The notes below the pieces were generated by a model. That model was not told the origin of the DNA. It ran no database searches and saw only the letters and a program-made list of their open reading frames with translations. The position numbers were made by a program, and so were the translations under genes. A stretch of 64,000 nt of DNA from Prunella strophiata. Lineage: Eukaryota > Chordata > Aves > Passeriformes > Prunellidae. Shown piece by piece: positions 34,401-47,016 of the stretch; positions within the stretch are counted from its first letter, which is position 1; the number at the start of each line of letters is the position of its first letter. The stretch lies in contig JAZBQD010000025.1 in assembly GCA_036583965.1 (NCBI GenBank), forward strand, positions 16,436,509 through 16,500,508, read 5' to 3'.

Positions 34401-37400
34401 CATCATCCATTATAAAGGAGCCTTAATATTTTATTCCTACTACTTCCCTGATAATTCTCTGTGTTGTGGCAGCACTTTGTCTACCCTTATTTAGAGTTCC
34501 AGCCTTTTTATTATGGAACTCGCTGTTGTGGTCTAGATCTTCCTATTCCAAATGGATATTTATTTTGGTGGATTATTACAAGTCATATCTGTCATCGGCG
34601 ACTACACCTGAAGACGACTGGGAGATCTCAACTGAAACACCATACGGCAATGTGCTTGCTCACCTGTGCTTCAAGGGGATCACGATGTGCTTCACAGTCT
34701 TTTCTTTCAGTCAGGATGCAAGTCAAGATGGTGGTCCTTGCTCTCTGGAATTGTGAATGGATTGGCCTTCACTGGTTGAACAGCAGACTCTCTCTTGATG
34801 TAGTCAAATGAAGCTGATCATCTCAGATATTAGCTGTGAAGGCGTCATAGAATAGAGTCATAGAATATCCTGATTTAGAAAGGGACACACAAGGATCATC
34901 AAGGCCAACTCCTGAGGGGCTGAAGGAAATACTGGCTCTTTTTTAGCACCGATGTCTGTGAAATTAGGCTGTGTAACAGATCCCATCAGTTTCTTCTTTT
35001 GAGGGAAGTTGGAGGAGGGGAGAAATGTATGCATATTTATGAATTAAAACTAATAATTACAGAAATTGTCTTGACTGATGCAGGAACATGCTTCACTGGC
35101 AACATAATTTTGACTTTTCTAAGTGTCTTCCTATAAGTGTGTTGTGTCTCCACATATTTCTGTTTAAATAAGCTACAAGACAGTTTTTTTTTTTACTTGC
35201 AAAGGGATTCTGTGTCTTTGAGCTAGATTCATTCCAAAATTAATCAAAACTAATGGCTGGGAGAATTCTGATTGTGCTGACACATTGCACACATAGGTTT
35301 TACTGTGTTATCTACCTCAGGATGTCAGAGTGCTTTGAGTGAGCTAATTGTGGTAGTTGACATTATTTTACTGGCACATGACAAGCAGATTGGTTTTAAA
35401 GTTGCCACACAATGGTGGCCAGCTGTGTGATAACTGCCTGGCCACAAACCAGGAAATTAAGGAGAATAAGGTAGGAAAGTAAGCCTTATAGCTTCTTGAA
35501 AGTGACAAATAAAATAATTGCCATGAAAATATAACAATACTACCTTAATACTGGTTTTCAGCCTATGAAATAATTTTAAAATCTTGTCTTCTTGCTTGAT
35601 TCTCATAAATTCCTCAAGTTCTTAGCCCTATAGTACAAAACATTTATGTTGTTGTCCTGAATTAATATTATGCTAGGATTTGTGGTTTTTTTTCCTCCGT
35701 CCCAGTCTGAATTCTGGCTTCCAAATAATGAGAATGCATAAAAATCAAGAATCCAGTTTTTGCTGAGGTGTGCTCTGTCTAGAAAGGCTCTGTGGCCATA
35801 CATGATCATTCACACACTCTTATTTTTTAACTTATATGAATATATTTGAAGGAGCAGCAGAACTTCATAGGTATCAAAGCAGGTTTTATCCACACTTTAC
35901 CAGCTGAAGTATGCAAGACTCTCCCTAGAAACTACAAGGTTGGAGACTGATGTCTGCATTGTCCTGCTAGCACTTGGACAGTTGCGTCGTTCTGGGTTCC
36001 CACCAGGGGTCTTACTCTGGCCGTTTTTGCAAACAATGTTCTTCTCTAGTGCTTCTATGTGGATACTAAGGTATATTGTGCATTTTCAGGAAGTAATTTC
36101 AGAGGGGAGATAATGTGACTCCATTTCTGAACCCTCATTTCAGAGGAAGACAGCATGTATTATGTAGAAGTCCTGTGCATTCTCTTCACATAGCATAAAA
36201 ACCTAGATGTCTATAGCATATATCTATGACCTATAGCATAAAGGCCTATTTTAACCTGTATGTTTTGGGGAAATAAAAGATAAAGTTTAATCTGCTCAAC
36301 AGTAAAAGCTCCAGTATGTTAAGTATTTTCATGATACTACAAACCAGGGCCTGTGAAGCAGATGGGGCAGCCCACATACCAGTTTGTCTCATGGATTCTG
36401 CAAACTTGAGCAGATGTGGCTGTCAACCTTATGTTTTTAAAGTTCTCCTGATAACAGAAAGGCTATTCGGTTGTGACAGGGAGGATTACAGGAGTTCAGA
36501 CCTCTGCTTGTAATTATGTTCTTCACTCATTTGTTAAGCGTTTTGCATCCACCAGAGGAAAATACGTGTTCAAGCATGTTTGTTTTCTGCTGACTGCATA
36601 AGTGCACAAGTGCAGTGATTCCTCTTAGGTGTGAAGAATGGACTCTGCAGAAGCCATAAATCTGGTTGAAACCCTTCGCTGGCACAGTTGATGCTTTCCT
36701 CACCTCACCTGTGTTGCTAATACTCTGTGTTTAAATATGAATGCTCATGGAAAGGCCTGTGAAATTGAAGGCTTTTGTAGTGCTTTCAGAGCCCTCTATG
36801 TGTGCTCAAATGGTCGTCGTGCTGTGACCAGCCCCTGAGCCAGGTTTTAAGCTCTTTCTGATCTTCTGTCTCCTCAGGACCTCACAATTCCAGAGTCAAG
36901 TACAGTGAAGAGAGTGATGACTGGAACAGTGGCTGGATTTAAATGGCCACCGAGTGTGAGCGAGGTGAGAAGCTTTACAACATCTAGGTTCTGAGTTTGT
37001 GGCAGCAAATCTAGAGCCTTTTGTCTGGCTGTAAAACAGCGAGATCTTACCTTCTCGTGTCAGAACATACTGCAGTATAACAAAGTTGAACAATATCCCA
37101 GATAGTTCAGAAATATGCTGGGAAGTGAGATTTCTGTGTCTGGAACTACTTGCAGATTCACACTTAACTTGCTGTTCTAATGTTTACACTTCCTGTTTCA
37201 AAAGCATTTCTGGGACTGACTTCCCAGAAGTGGAGCTGATGTGGATAGTCTCTCCCTGTGTGAATATTATCACATGGTATTCTATATTTCCATATCAAAG
37301 GTACTTACATTTGATTTCCCTCACAAAGCAGCTTTTGAAAGCCTTTTGATCTTGTTGAATAAATGAGTGATCAGTAAAGCAGAGTAAAAGCAATGTGATT

Positions 37401-40400
37401 CCAGGCTAGTATGTATGATGCTCGCTGGGGAGATGAGGGATCTGGGCCTGCAGTCTTTGTTGCTGTTAGGATGGGTTTGCTTGGCATGAGACAATCTCCA
37501 GTCAATTCCCAGAATGCTGTTTTATGGAATTACTTAGAAGCTGGAAAATAAGTGTTTTCATTTGCTTGGGAGAGGAAGAAGCAGAAGATGAATTTTCTTC
37601 CTCCCATGTTAATATTGCTTGTATACTTCTTTGGTTTTTCTACAGATGTCCGAAAATGAGGAATTTGGTTTGAATGGCTTTGGTTTTGAGAATGAAACAA
37701 AATGTAAACTACTTAATTGAAACAGGTTCCTTGTGACAGCTGATACATTTTATATTTTCCACCTTATGCTATTGCTCTCATGCGGCTTAGGAGAGCAAGG
37801 GAATTGTGCAGTGGTAATTCAGTGACTCTCTGGATTTATTTCTGAGGCTGTACTTTCTCTCTTTGTAGCCTGTGAAGGACAGCGATCCACACTTTCATCA
37901 CTTCCTGCTCAGCCAGACAGAGAAGGTAAGGATTTGGCAGACAGGATCATGCTGCTGGGTAGCTTGAAGTCCTGCCCTTTGCTGGAACTGAATACAAGGA
38001 GTATGCATAAAGAGCTCCAGAATTCTGTTGTTTAGGGGGTGGCAATTAGATTAGTTCAAGTACTTCCAGGCCTTAAGATATAGAGTGATTTAGCATTAAC
38101 TACATTGAATAGTTTTAAGTAATTCCAGATTATCTAGCACTACTTCTTGACAGATGTGATGTAATAAATTGTGTAGAATGAACAGGATGGACAGGAAAAG
38201 CTTTTTTTGTGTTCAAAAATCCTGTTGTTTGATTGTTTTTGATGATTGTCCTGTCAGTTTCTTCATCTGGATAGGCTTGCCAATTCACTGAATGTTGCAA
38301 GACAACTTCCAGGACCAGAAAAGCTCCGAGTAAAATACAGCCTGTTTATTTCCTGAGAGTCAGAAGCCTTGCAGGATTTTATATTCAGCAGTGAACATCA
38401 GGAGGAAAAGGAAAGATCAAATTAAGCATAAAAGGATTTGTATCTCGCTGAGAATCTGGGCAGGATTAAGAGGAAGAAGGATTAAGAGCTGCTAACAGTT
38501 TTATCTAGACAAGCTCACAGTAAGCAGCATGGGGAGAAGCAGCCTTTGCATTAGTATCTGTAGAAAGCCTTCTACATGCCTTTTCATGTTAACCAGAAGG
38601 TTGTGGTTCCACAGCTGCAGAGACATAGTGAGTGTAGATGTGAGACTTCATGGCTGGCTTCAGGGAGCTAAATGTAGGAGTAGGGATGGCCCAGGTTCTG
38701 GTGCCTTCAGAGGAACCTGTTACAGGAACTACAGAAGGGAGTTTGCAGTGCCTCTGTTAGAAGACAGGCTGAATTACTGGGGCAGGGTGGGAAAGAGCAA
38801 TCTTAATATCTTGCAATATATTTTAGGTTTTATATCCTCTCCTTGAGGAAAGCCCCAGAGTTATCCTGGTTTGAAGGTGGTGGTGGGTGGGTGAGGTGCC
38901 TGTTTCTGTGGGATAAGGATATGGCCTGTTTGCTGAGCAGAGTAAATCAGCACTGTCCTTCCCCTGAACGCTTTGTCTTCTCCGTACAGCCAGCTGTCTG
39001 CTATCAAGCCATCACAAAGAAGCTGAAGGTTTGTGAAGAGGTAAAGCAAATCTTCATTTTGATGGATGTTTATTATTATGAGGTCTTGCAGGTCTTCCAG
39101 AGCTGTGCATTAAATTGTTTTTATTATTCTTTTTCCCCTCTCTCTTCTCCCCCCCGCCTCATCCCCCCACCCCACTCCCTCAGGAGACAGGATCCACCTC
39201 CATCCAGGCAGCAGACAGCACAGCAGTCAATGGCAGCATCACACCTACAGACAAAAAGTAAGATCTCCGATGCATTTCAGCCATTTCCTTACCAGCTCAT
39301 ACATGCAGCCACTCTTCAGCCTGTCACTGAGAATGAATAAACCTAACATTTCCCTTTAACTGCACATTCCTTCTGTCCTTGTGTGAAACCGTTTGGGGAG
39401 CAAGCTGGGAAAGAGGCAGCTAAAAACAAAGGGGGCTATGCAATACAAAATTCTGAGTAAGTTCTGTCCTGGATACATCTGCAGTTTGGAGTGTTTCTGC
39501 AGTTGCCTTTTTCAGTAGGTCCCACTGCAGAATGTTAGCAGCAGTGTTCCTGAGTGTTGCATGAGATAGGAAGATAAAAGGGCATCTGTCTCCAGTAGTG
39601 CCTGGCGGTTGACTGGGGTCATTTAATCACTCTCTTGAGCATGCAGAAGACAAGAGGAAGAGGGAGGTGTGTTCTCCCATCACAGGAACTTTACTGTGTA
39701 GCACGTGAGCATTCTGGTTTATCCTAACACCCCTGTTCTCCTTTATAGAGTGAGAGAAGGCTAACTTGAGCTTCCTGTAACTTCTCTGTTCAAACTCAGT
39801 TCAGGCCACTCTTGCTGTTTGCTGTTGGGGCAGTTCACATGGGATGTCAGTTCTCACTTGTACTGCAGGGGAACAAAAATAACAGGCTGTTAGGTAAAGC
39901 AATCTCTCGGGAAAGTGCATCTCAGAGGTGGGTTGTGAAGGAAGGAATATCTCTGCCGGTTTCAAGTCATGAAAATAGGTAGACCTTATTTGGGCCATGT
40001 AAGGAGCCTGTAGTGTTTTGCTCTACCCTGCCTAAGGGCATAAAGAGAAAAGGCAGCATGGCTAGCTGGGTGAGGACAGGTGGCCTGTGAAAGCCGCAGT
40101 GCTGCTGTAGTGTGACTAATTCTGCAGAATTAACTACTGGATTTGCCAGATAGATTTTGTTGTGATGATACGTTGGATGTAACTGAATGCTTCAGAATCT
40201 TTTTGAAAACTGTGGGTTTTATGGGAAGCTGCATGATGGGTAAAAGTGTTCTTGCAGCAATATCTGCAAGACAAATTCCTGTTGCAGGTGATTGTAGGGA
40301 CTTGGTGGCATATTGTCTCTTTTTTGAATGGAGGGAGCAAAAGTCCTTCCAGCTTGTGGGAGGAGGGGAAGGCTATTTTCTGGGACTGGGTCTGATGGTG

Positions 40401-43400
40401 ACCTGTACTGGCCTAATACTTCCTTTCTTCCTGTGTCTGAAATGGCAGCTGGAGAATAGGGACTAGGTCTTTGGTCTGGCGTGATGCTTAGCACAGTAGT
40501 CTTTGCTAGGCTTTATTAAAACTAGGATACTAATGTATCATTCAATTATACAAGCAAACATTATATGTGTGACTTAGTTTTAAAGTCAGAAGATTAATAA
40601 TTAAAGAAGCACCTGCTCATTTCTAAATGTTCCCTTTAACTTCAGTAAGGCAATGACTGTCAACAGAAAGCACACGAACAGCAGTTTTAGTAAGCAAAAA
40701 ACCACACGCAAACAATCCACCCCAAACAAACAGAAAGAATCTAGACCATCCAAACATTTAATATTTAGGTGATCTTCTGAAATAGGCTAAAGACTTTCTT
40801 TAGGAAATTGTTAGGGATGCTTGGTAAGCAGAATAAATTCCAGCTTGCTTTTAAAGCTCAGTATTTGCCCATTGTAGCTGTGGTTGCAGTAGAACATGTT
40901 TGTTTGGGTATTTTTTTGTGCTGGTGATGCTCCAGTTTGCTCTTCATCATTTCCGGCACCATGAGAAACTAACACTGATTGCTTTCTCTTGCATTAATGT
41001 TTATCTATACCCTCAGGATAGGATTTCTGGGCCTTGGTCTGATGGGAAGTGGCATTGTCTCCAACTTGCTAAAGATGGGTCACACTGTCACTGTCTGGAA
41101 CCGGACTGCTGAGAAGGTAGGCATGTGCTTAAACCTCTCCTAAACATTCAGTTACCCCCTGTATCTCATGGAATCATCTGTCAGTGGTGTTGGGGAGGGG
41201 ATGCCTAGGAAACACAAGGATATGCTTGCCACGTTGTTTTGTCCTGTTTCCTGTGTGCTTGTTGGTGGGCATGTGTGACTAGGTGCAGCTGTGGTCTGTT
41301 CTAGTATGGTCACTCTTATGTCAGCAGTCTCACCCCACTGCCTTTTTGTGTGAGAGAAGAGAGTTGTCAGAAGAATTACACCCTTACATGTGTTGAAGAA
41401 TGGGATAACATGCCTCTGAAAATACTGCTGATGTGAATAGCCATGTCAGTGCATTGTGCATCTGTGAATAGCCATGAAAATACTTCTGATGTGAATTGCC
41501 ATGCAATGTGTTGTGCCAAAAAGGCCAGGTGCAGGGAGTTATCCCAGGAGATTGAGGTATGGTAAGATGCACTGCTCAGCTGCAGGTTAGTCTACATCTA
41601 TTGTGCTAGTCATGTGGTAACGAGCCTTCTGTCAAAGACCTGCTGTTTTGTGATACCAGGATGGAGAAGGGCTTTATAGGAGTATTCAAAATGAAAATGG
41701 AGCTCATATTGCACATACTAGACAGTGTTACTCTTTGTAGTGGAGGAGGAAAGGTAGGTAGCTGGGGGACATGTGGTACTTGTTATGCTGTGCAATAGCA
41801 AAGCAGGAAGGGCACTCTGGTTATTTTGTTAAAAGGGGATTAAAATATTTATTTTTTTCAAGAGCAAAACATGGCTGGTATGAGGGGATAGGGTAAGAAG
41901 GAGCTAAGATTTTGAAGCAGCAGCCCTCTGAAACACACTCATCTCAGATGTGCATGTTTCTGTTACTATCCAGCAACGCATGTTGCTATGTCCTTCAACC
42001 AATTTTTTTCCTTAAATCTTTCTTTTTTCCCTAATAATTTCTTGTCAAATCCACAACATTCTTACCATTTCACCTTAGAGTTTTGTTTCTTTGTATCTTC
42101 AAAGTTCTTCACCTTTTCTTCACAAAAGCTGCAAAAGAGCCCCGCATGCACGCATGCATGTGTGTGTAGACAAAGCAACAGAAGAAGACTAAGTTGTTGT
42201 GTAATTAACATGCCTGTCTCCTTTGGAGTTGTGTCCAGCAGTGGAGTTTTTACAGCAAAATGCAAAGAATCCATTTGCTCTATATTTAATTTGTCTTATT
42301 TTTGGACTTGTGCCTTTTGCAGTGTGATTTGTTCATCCAGGAGGGTGCACGGCTGGGAAGAACCCCTGCTGAAGTAGTCTCCACCTGTGACATCACATTT
42401 GCCTGTGTATCAGATCCAAAAGCAGCAAAGGATGTAAGGATTAGCTCTTATTTTGCGTCCACTGGTTAGACTATTATGAGATGGCAGTCACTAAATGCCA
42501 GCTCTGATTCCTGCTAACCACAGTAGCCCGGGTCATTGTACATCCTGAGTAGTGCAGCTGTGTAAAAATAAATGTCCTAATAAAAATTAAGCATTTAAAA
42601 AATTAAGTCTTTAAGAGCAGGTTCTGATAACCCTCTGAGGGGGTCTGCTGCTGTAGTGCCAGGCTCAGCTGGACTCCTGCACAAGTGGGGTTTCTCTGCA
42701 GACACCCTATTGCTTTACCGCTCTACTGTTCTCCACAGCTGGTGCTTGGTCCAAGTGGAGTGTTGCAGGGGATTCGCCCAGGGAAGTGTTATGTGGATAT
42801 GTCCACCGTGGATGCAGATACAGTCACAGAGCTGGCCCAGGTAATCACTGAACTGAGCCTCTTAACAGCAGCAGGTGTTCATTCAGCAACAGTTCTTCAG
42901 TTTCTGTTGGTAATAAAACTGCTTCTAGAGATCTTTGGGAGAGTCTCAAGTTCCAGGCAAACAAGACAACATGTCAAGTCTTAACCAGCAAACAGTGTTG
43001 GATGAGATGTTCCCTGGTGATACCAGCAAAGTTGTAGATTTGGCAGAGCTGTTACCTGACACCAGTGCAAACAGCCAAATTTTGATCCCCTAAGAAATAT
43101 TTGTAGACAGGTTGGTATTCTGTAGCAAACTGGAGGGTAATTAATCCCTGTCTGGATTAATGACTGATGAAATGCATAATCTGCCTAGTTTAAGTGCTCT
43201 GGTTGGGGAAAATTAATGCCTTCACATTTCATTCTACAGAAATATTATTATAGGATTTCTGTAGAGGTGTTCTGATTGCTTCTGCTGTGGTATCTGTGAT
43301 TTCTTTTTTGGCATCTTGATTGTTCCCCACTGCCCTAAGGCAGCATGTGTGGTTTTACAAGGAAGGGAAAGTGGTTTTGGTGAAGTTTTAAGAAGACATT

Positions 43401-45593
43401 TTGTTAATGCACTAGTGTGTAACATTAATTTGGAGAATGCAAATCACCCATATTAGTAAACATCTGGCTGAAGAGATCTGTTAGAGGCCTTTCTTCTGTG
43501 GGAAAGAGGGGAAAATATAATGATCAGTCTTCTGGGATTCTTATGCCACATATACACCTTCAGCATTGATCCCTTGGCCACTATAGGGTGCCATGAGTAA
43601 AGCATGTCAGTTCAGCTGCTTAAAACATGCACAGTAGTGATGGGTGCAGGAGAGTCTTGCCTGGAGTGTGAGGTCAGTTTTTGGTTTTAATCACACTTTG
43701 CAGGATACGTCATGATAGCACTTTCCTCTCCTGTTGGAGCTATTTGTCCTGCTTTAAAATTCTGTCCTTGGCGTCAGGGGTGCCCTAAATGATGGTTCTT
43801 CTGCTGTTCATGCACAGCTAACCAGAGATGCTCTTCTCTCAGGTGATAGTGTCCCGAGGTGGTCGCTTTCTGGAAGCACCAGTCTCAGGAAACCAGCAGC
43901 TCTCTAATGATGGAATGCTTGTGATCCTGGCAGCTGGCGACAGGGGTTTATATGAGGACTGCAGCAGCTGTTTTCAAGCCATGGGGAAGACCTCTTTTTT
44001 CCTAGGTAATTGAAACATGGAGGGCCTGATAGCAGTTTCTTAGTGCAAGGACTGGGAATTTCAGCAAGGAGTATGAGAGGTACATGTCATCTTTTTTCTG
44101 TGGGCAGTGCGGGAAATTGGCTTGCTGCTCTGGAACTTGGCCAGTTTCAGAGCCTGCAGGCTAAGGTTTCTTTTTTGAATGCTGGCTCATTTTGGAGGAT
44201 TTGTGATACTTTTGGTTTGAAATCATATTTTCTTATGATTTCTCCATTCCTTTGAGTGCTTGGAAAATGGGAATATTTTCTGAAGTCTTTCAGGGCAAGG
44301 GAGAGCTGCCAGGTGCTTGATGACAGGAGTCTAGCAGTGTTACGGCTATGTGGGCTGGGGAAGCAGGGCTGCTGCTTCTTTTCTGGAGGAATCCCAATGG
44401 TGTGTCTCGCTCCCAGGTGAAGTAGGCAATGCTGCCAAGATGATGCTGATTGTGAACATGGTCCAAGGCAGCTTCATGGCAACAATAGCAGAAGGACTGA
44501 CTTTGGCTCAAGTGACTGGCCAGTCCCAGCAGACCCTTCTGGATATCCTCAATCAGGGACAACTTGCCAGCATCTTCCTGGACCAGAAGTGCCAAAGTAA
44601 AGTTCTCTTACATTGTTTTCTTACAGGTCATTTTTACTGTGAGCAGCTTTTCAGATAATGGCAGAAGGTAGAAAATAACAATCCCATCTTCATCAGCCTG
44701 GGATAATGGTTATTTTAAGCATTCTGGAAATGAAGAGCTGAGTTCCCATTCCTTCCCCTTCATAGCTAGGTCTTTTGAGAATCTGAGTTAGGACTGCTTA
44801 GGGCTTAAATCGGGATTTCATTGGGGCAGGGTAACAAGTGAAATGGAGAGCAAGCTGCTTAGAAATCTGAGCTCTTGTCAGTGGACAGTAGTGACATCAA
44901 TCTGCTGTGGCCGGATGAAGATAGAGAGTAGAAAAACAGGAGAGCTAAAAGTAGTGATCAGCAGTGGAAAGAGATTTGTTGAATTGCAGCCCCCTGCAGC
45001 GTGGGCTTGGCTTACTTTTGTCATGCTTAATTTTACATATGTTCCTCTCCACAGATATCTTGCAAGGAAACTTTAAACCTGATTTCTACCTGAAGTACAT
45101 CCAGAAGGATCTTAGATTAGCTATTGCACTGGGCGATTCTGTCAACCACCCAACTCCCATGGCAGCTGCTGCCAACGAGGTAAGAATTGTTCAGTGTTCA
45201 GATGTGTTCTTCAGCATTTTTTCAGCAGAGCCATTTGTCAACCAGAGACACAGATCAAAGAATTGCATCATCTCTAAGACAAGGGAACAGTGATTGAAAT
45301 ATTTATTTACTAGGTTAGCATTGGATTTGTTTTGATTGTAGAGACCCTTAGAATGTTACATCAGGAAACACAGAAAGACCATGCATTTTCTGATCTGCAC
45401 TTGGATTATTTGACATACTGTGCAGTTCTCTGGTTGCAGTGGTCAGCAAAGGATTTTTTCTGCTGGGAGGAGGCTTCACACAAGAGCAGGCTCTGATCCT
45501 TTTCTGATTTCTCTTTAGGTCTATAAACGAGCAAAAGCATTGGACCAATCTGACAACGACATGTCCGCAGTGTACAGGGCCTACATCCATTAG
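22436..45593 (+). CDS. GLYR1: Cytokine-like nuclear factor N-PAC (NPAC, NP60)
   Basis: A nucleosome-binding cofactor of the histone demethylase LSD2/KDM1B that also helps RNA polymerase II pass nucleosomes. Sixteen exons: 22436-22473, 24535-24571, 25521-25600, 32913-33051, 33632-33874, 36878-36964, 37869-37925, 38990-39040, 39184-39257, 41017-41116, 42323-42433, 42739-42840, 43843-44005, 44417-44596, 45055-45179, 45519-45593 (TAG). They sum to 1662 bases, or 553 residues, equal to human. Domains: PWWP (about 8-66, [17 protein letters not shown]); charged Ser/Lys-rich linker; AT-hook KRGRPPKDE (about 168-180); LSD2-binding [12 protein letters not shown] at 214-225; Rossmann GLGLMGSG at 274-281; hydroxyisobutyrate-dehydrogenase-like domain to the end at AYIH. 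Residue 437, a catalytic lysine in active relatives, is Met here ([11 protein letters not shown]), as in human, so the enzyme is predicted inactive. Exon 6 (about 180-208) is the least conserved part. ROGDI follows in tandem. Confidence 0.98.
22474..24534 (+). other. GLYR1: GLYR1 intron 1
   Basis: The first 500 bases continue the CpG-rich promoter block; the rest is ordinary sequence with no recognisable gene. It holds a 25 bp palindrome at 24170-24194 (12 bp arms, single G spacer). Confidence 0.8.
24170..24194. repeat. Short palindrome, 12 bp arms with 1 nt spacer
   Basis: Left arm TCAGGTTGAGAA (24170-24181), spacer G (24182), right arm TTCTCAACCTGA (24183-24194). The arms are exact reverse complements. 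Confidence 0.85.
24572..25520 (+). other. GLYR1: GLYR1 intron 2
   Basis: A 22-base T run at 24624-24645 lies 50 bases after exon 2. No gene, hairpin or recognisable transposon was seen in the rest. Confidence 0.75.
27848..27881 (+). repeat. Tandem duplication of a 17 bp unit
   Basis: TTTGGTTATTTGTGAAA occurs twice head-to-tail without mismatch (27848-27864, 27865-27881), ending 11 bases before the large inverted repeat. Confidence 0.9.
27893..27967. repeat. Perfect inverted repeat: 32 bp arms, 11 nt loop
   Basis: The left arm 27893-27924 begins AATGCATTTTCCCTG and ends CATAAGCTA. The right arm 27936-27967 is its exact reverse complement, beginning TAGCTTATG and ending AAATGCATT. The 11 nt between them read CCATAACCTGC. 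No mismatch occurs in 32 pairs, and pairing stops at a mismatch directly outside the arms. Confidence 0.97.
30504..30556 (+). repeat. Imperfect hairpin, 53 nt
   Basis: The outer stem pairs CTAATGTTTTTCTC with GAGAGAAACATTAG (14 pairs, one of them G-U in RNA). An asymmetric bulge follows, then a 7 bp inner stem (TGATTCA/TGAATCA) closed by a TTGC loop. It is shorter than most pre-miRNAs, and no known miRNA was recognised in it. Confidence 0.6.
33052..33631 (+). other. GLYR1: GLYR1 intron 4
   Basis: A 580-base intron with a GTGAGT donor and a CTCAG acceptor. Nothing else was recognised. Confidence 0.8.
33875..36877 (+). other. GLYR1: GLYR1 intron 5
   Basis: A 3.0 kb intron. Apart from a short CR1 fragment at 34844-34925, no gene or repeat family was recognised. 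A 116-codon open frame at 34461-34811 has no family resemblance. Confidence 0.75.
34844..34925 (-). mobile_element. Short CR1 3' fragment, reverse orientation
   Basis: Two copies of the tail motif TCATAGAAT (reverse complement ATTCTATGA) at about 34844-34866 are followed by diverged reverse-complement CR1 3' sequence ('aaggatcatcaaggccaact'). Only about 80 bases are recognisable. Confidence 0.8.
36965..38989 (+). other. GLYR1: GLYR1 introns 6 and 7
   Basis: Two introns of about 0.9 and 1.06 kb flank the 57-base exon 7 (37869-37925). Neither contains a recognisable gene or repeat family. Confidence 0.75.
39106..39183 (+). promoter_or_regulatory. GLYR1: Very long polypyrimidine tract at the GLYR1 intron 8 acceptor
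   Basis: About 75 bases before exon 9 are almost all T and C, ending in 'ccccccaccccactccctcag'-type sequence. Intron 8 is only 143 bases (39041-39183), so over half of it is this tract. It is a normal acceptor signal, though unusually long and C-rich. Confidence 0.7.
39258..41016 (+). other. GLYR1: GLYR1 intron 9
   Basis: A 1.76 kb intron between the end of the disordered linker and the first Rossmann exon. Open frames near 40143-40494 on both strands overlap each other and match no family. Nothing else was recognised. Confidence 0.75.
41117..42322 (+). other. GLYR1: GLYR1 intron 10
   Basis: A 1.2 kb intron. It carries a diverged 58 bp tandem duplication at 41418-41515 and a short ATGCACGC/ATGCATG-rich patch near 42145-42165. 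No gene was recognised. Confidence 0.75.
41418..41515 (+). repeat. Diverged tandem duplication, period about 58 bp
   Basis: GAAAATACTGCTGATGTG at 41418 recurs as GAAAATACTTCTGATGTG at 41476, each followed by AATxGCCATG and then a GTG-rich stretch. Copy 2 has a small deletion. The module TGTGAATAGCCAT also repeats within unit 1. Confidence 0.65.
42841..45054 (+). other. GLYR1: GLYR1 introns 12-14
   Basis: Introns of about 1.0, 0.41 and 0.46 kb separate exons 13 (43843-44005), 14 (44417-44596) and 15. No repeat family or RNA gene was recognised in them. Confidence 0.7.
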
Positions 45594-47015
45594 GCTGCAC
45601 CCTCCTTACTGTTCATACGATGATGATTGATTAATATTATTATGATACTGGGTTTTAACTCTGGACCAGTCCATCTCTGTCTTTCCATTTCCTTTTATAC
45701 ACAAACTTTGAGACCTGCTGTGGTGAGCCTTCCACTGTGGCAGGAGGGGGGAGGAGGGGGCTCAGATTGTTGCAGTCTAGTTAGAAAAATCCATGCCATG
45801 CACTGACAGTCATGAGATGAAACTGCGGCAATTGTTCAGAAGCTCTGAGGCAACTCTGCCAGAAATCTGCTGCTTGGCTGCTTTAATTTTCCTCTTTGTT
45901 TGCTAGTCCAAGATGCTGTTTCTAACAAACCCTTTTCTTCTTTGCTGTGAAATAATGCAAGTGTTGGACTCTCTGCATCAAGGGGACAGGGTGACATACA
46001 TCCCATCTACCTGTGAATATCACTTGAGTCCTTGGTCCCAAGTAAGGTGAGGAGCATTCCTGCTAACTAGCCACTGTTAGAGAACAAAGCACCTCCCATG
46101 GAGGAGAAGGGCAGTTCCAGAGGGTAAGGGGAGCTGAGTGCAACACTGTCTTGATTAATTTTCTTTTTAGACTTCCACTTCCCCACCTTGATGGAGGAAG
46201 TCCTGTACTGTACAAGACAACACATTGCATCCATGTCTTCCCCTGTACAGACAACTACAGCTTAGGGAGCACAGACTGTACTGAAAATAGGAGAATGCCT
46301 ATGTCGGTGAGGCTCCTGAAAGGCTTATCATAGCCCATCCAAAACATCATTGGAAAGTCACACGTTTGCATAGATAAACTGCAAGAGAAACATAGTGCCT
46401 ATAAAACTGGGCTAGAGATTTTACTTGTTCCTGGCCTTAGCTTATGTTATGTTACTACTTGTTTGTTTTTTTTAACCCTTGTAGTCAATAATTACAAAGG
46501 TGTCTTGGATTGCAGCAGTGTCACAAGCAGAGTGGTGAGTCTGAAAGGGGAGAGAAGAATGATTCAAGAGATTGAGATTCCTGAGCTCCTTTCCACGCTC
46601 TCTGGCCTTTGCATGGTTGTCACATCTCTCAGCCTGTTTGCCCATCTATGAAGGTGGGTGATGGTTACCTACCTCACAGGGATACTTTTGTGTACTGACT
46701 AGTGATCTTTATACATGTCAGATTTTCCATACATGTTCTTAACGTTACTACTTTGGGTACAAGATAGCACAGCGTAAGCCTTCTTCCTGTATCTGTGAAC
46801 TCTGCTTGTGGCCAGATACCAACTTCTAGAAAGACCAGTTACTGAGACTGGGGAGGCTAAGACCACTGCTGAGCTTTAGTCTAGAGATGGGCAACATGAA
46901 CTGCAGATGCCAAGGCTAGAGATTAGAGATGCTCTCAGTCTAGATAGCAGAGCAACCCAGAGTCCAAAGGATGCCTGTCACAAAAAAATGCACGGAGTGT
47001 GGCTTGGTATTTGGT

Positions 47016-47016
<1 letters not shown>

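Noticed and set aside
34461..34811. A 116-codon open frame in GLYR1 intron 5
   Set aside because: It overlaps another long frame in a different register, and neither resembles a known protein or transposon product.
42140..42170. ATGCACGCATGCATG-rich patch considered as a microsatellite or Z-DNA element
   Set aside because: It is under 30 bases and imperfect, too short to support any specific call.
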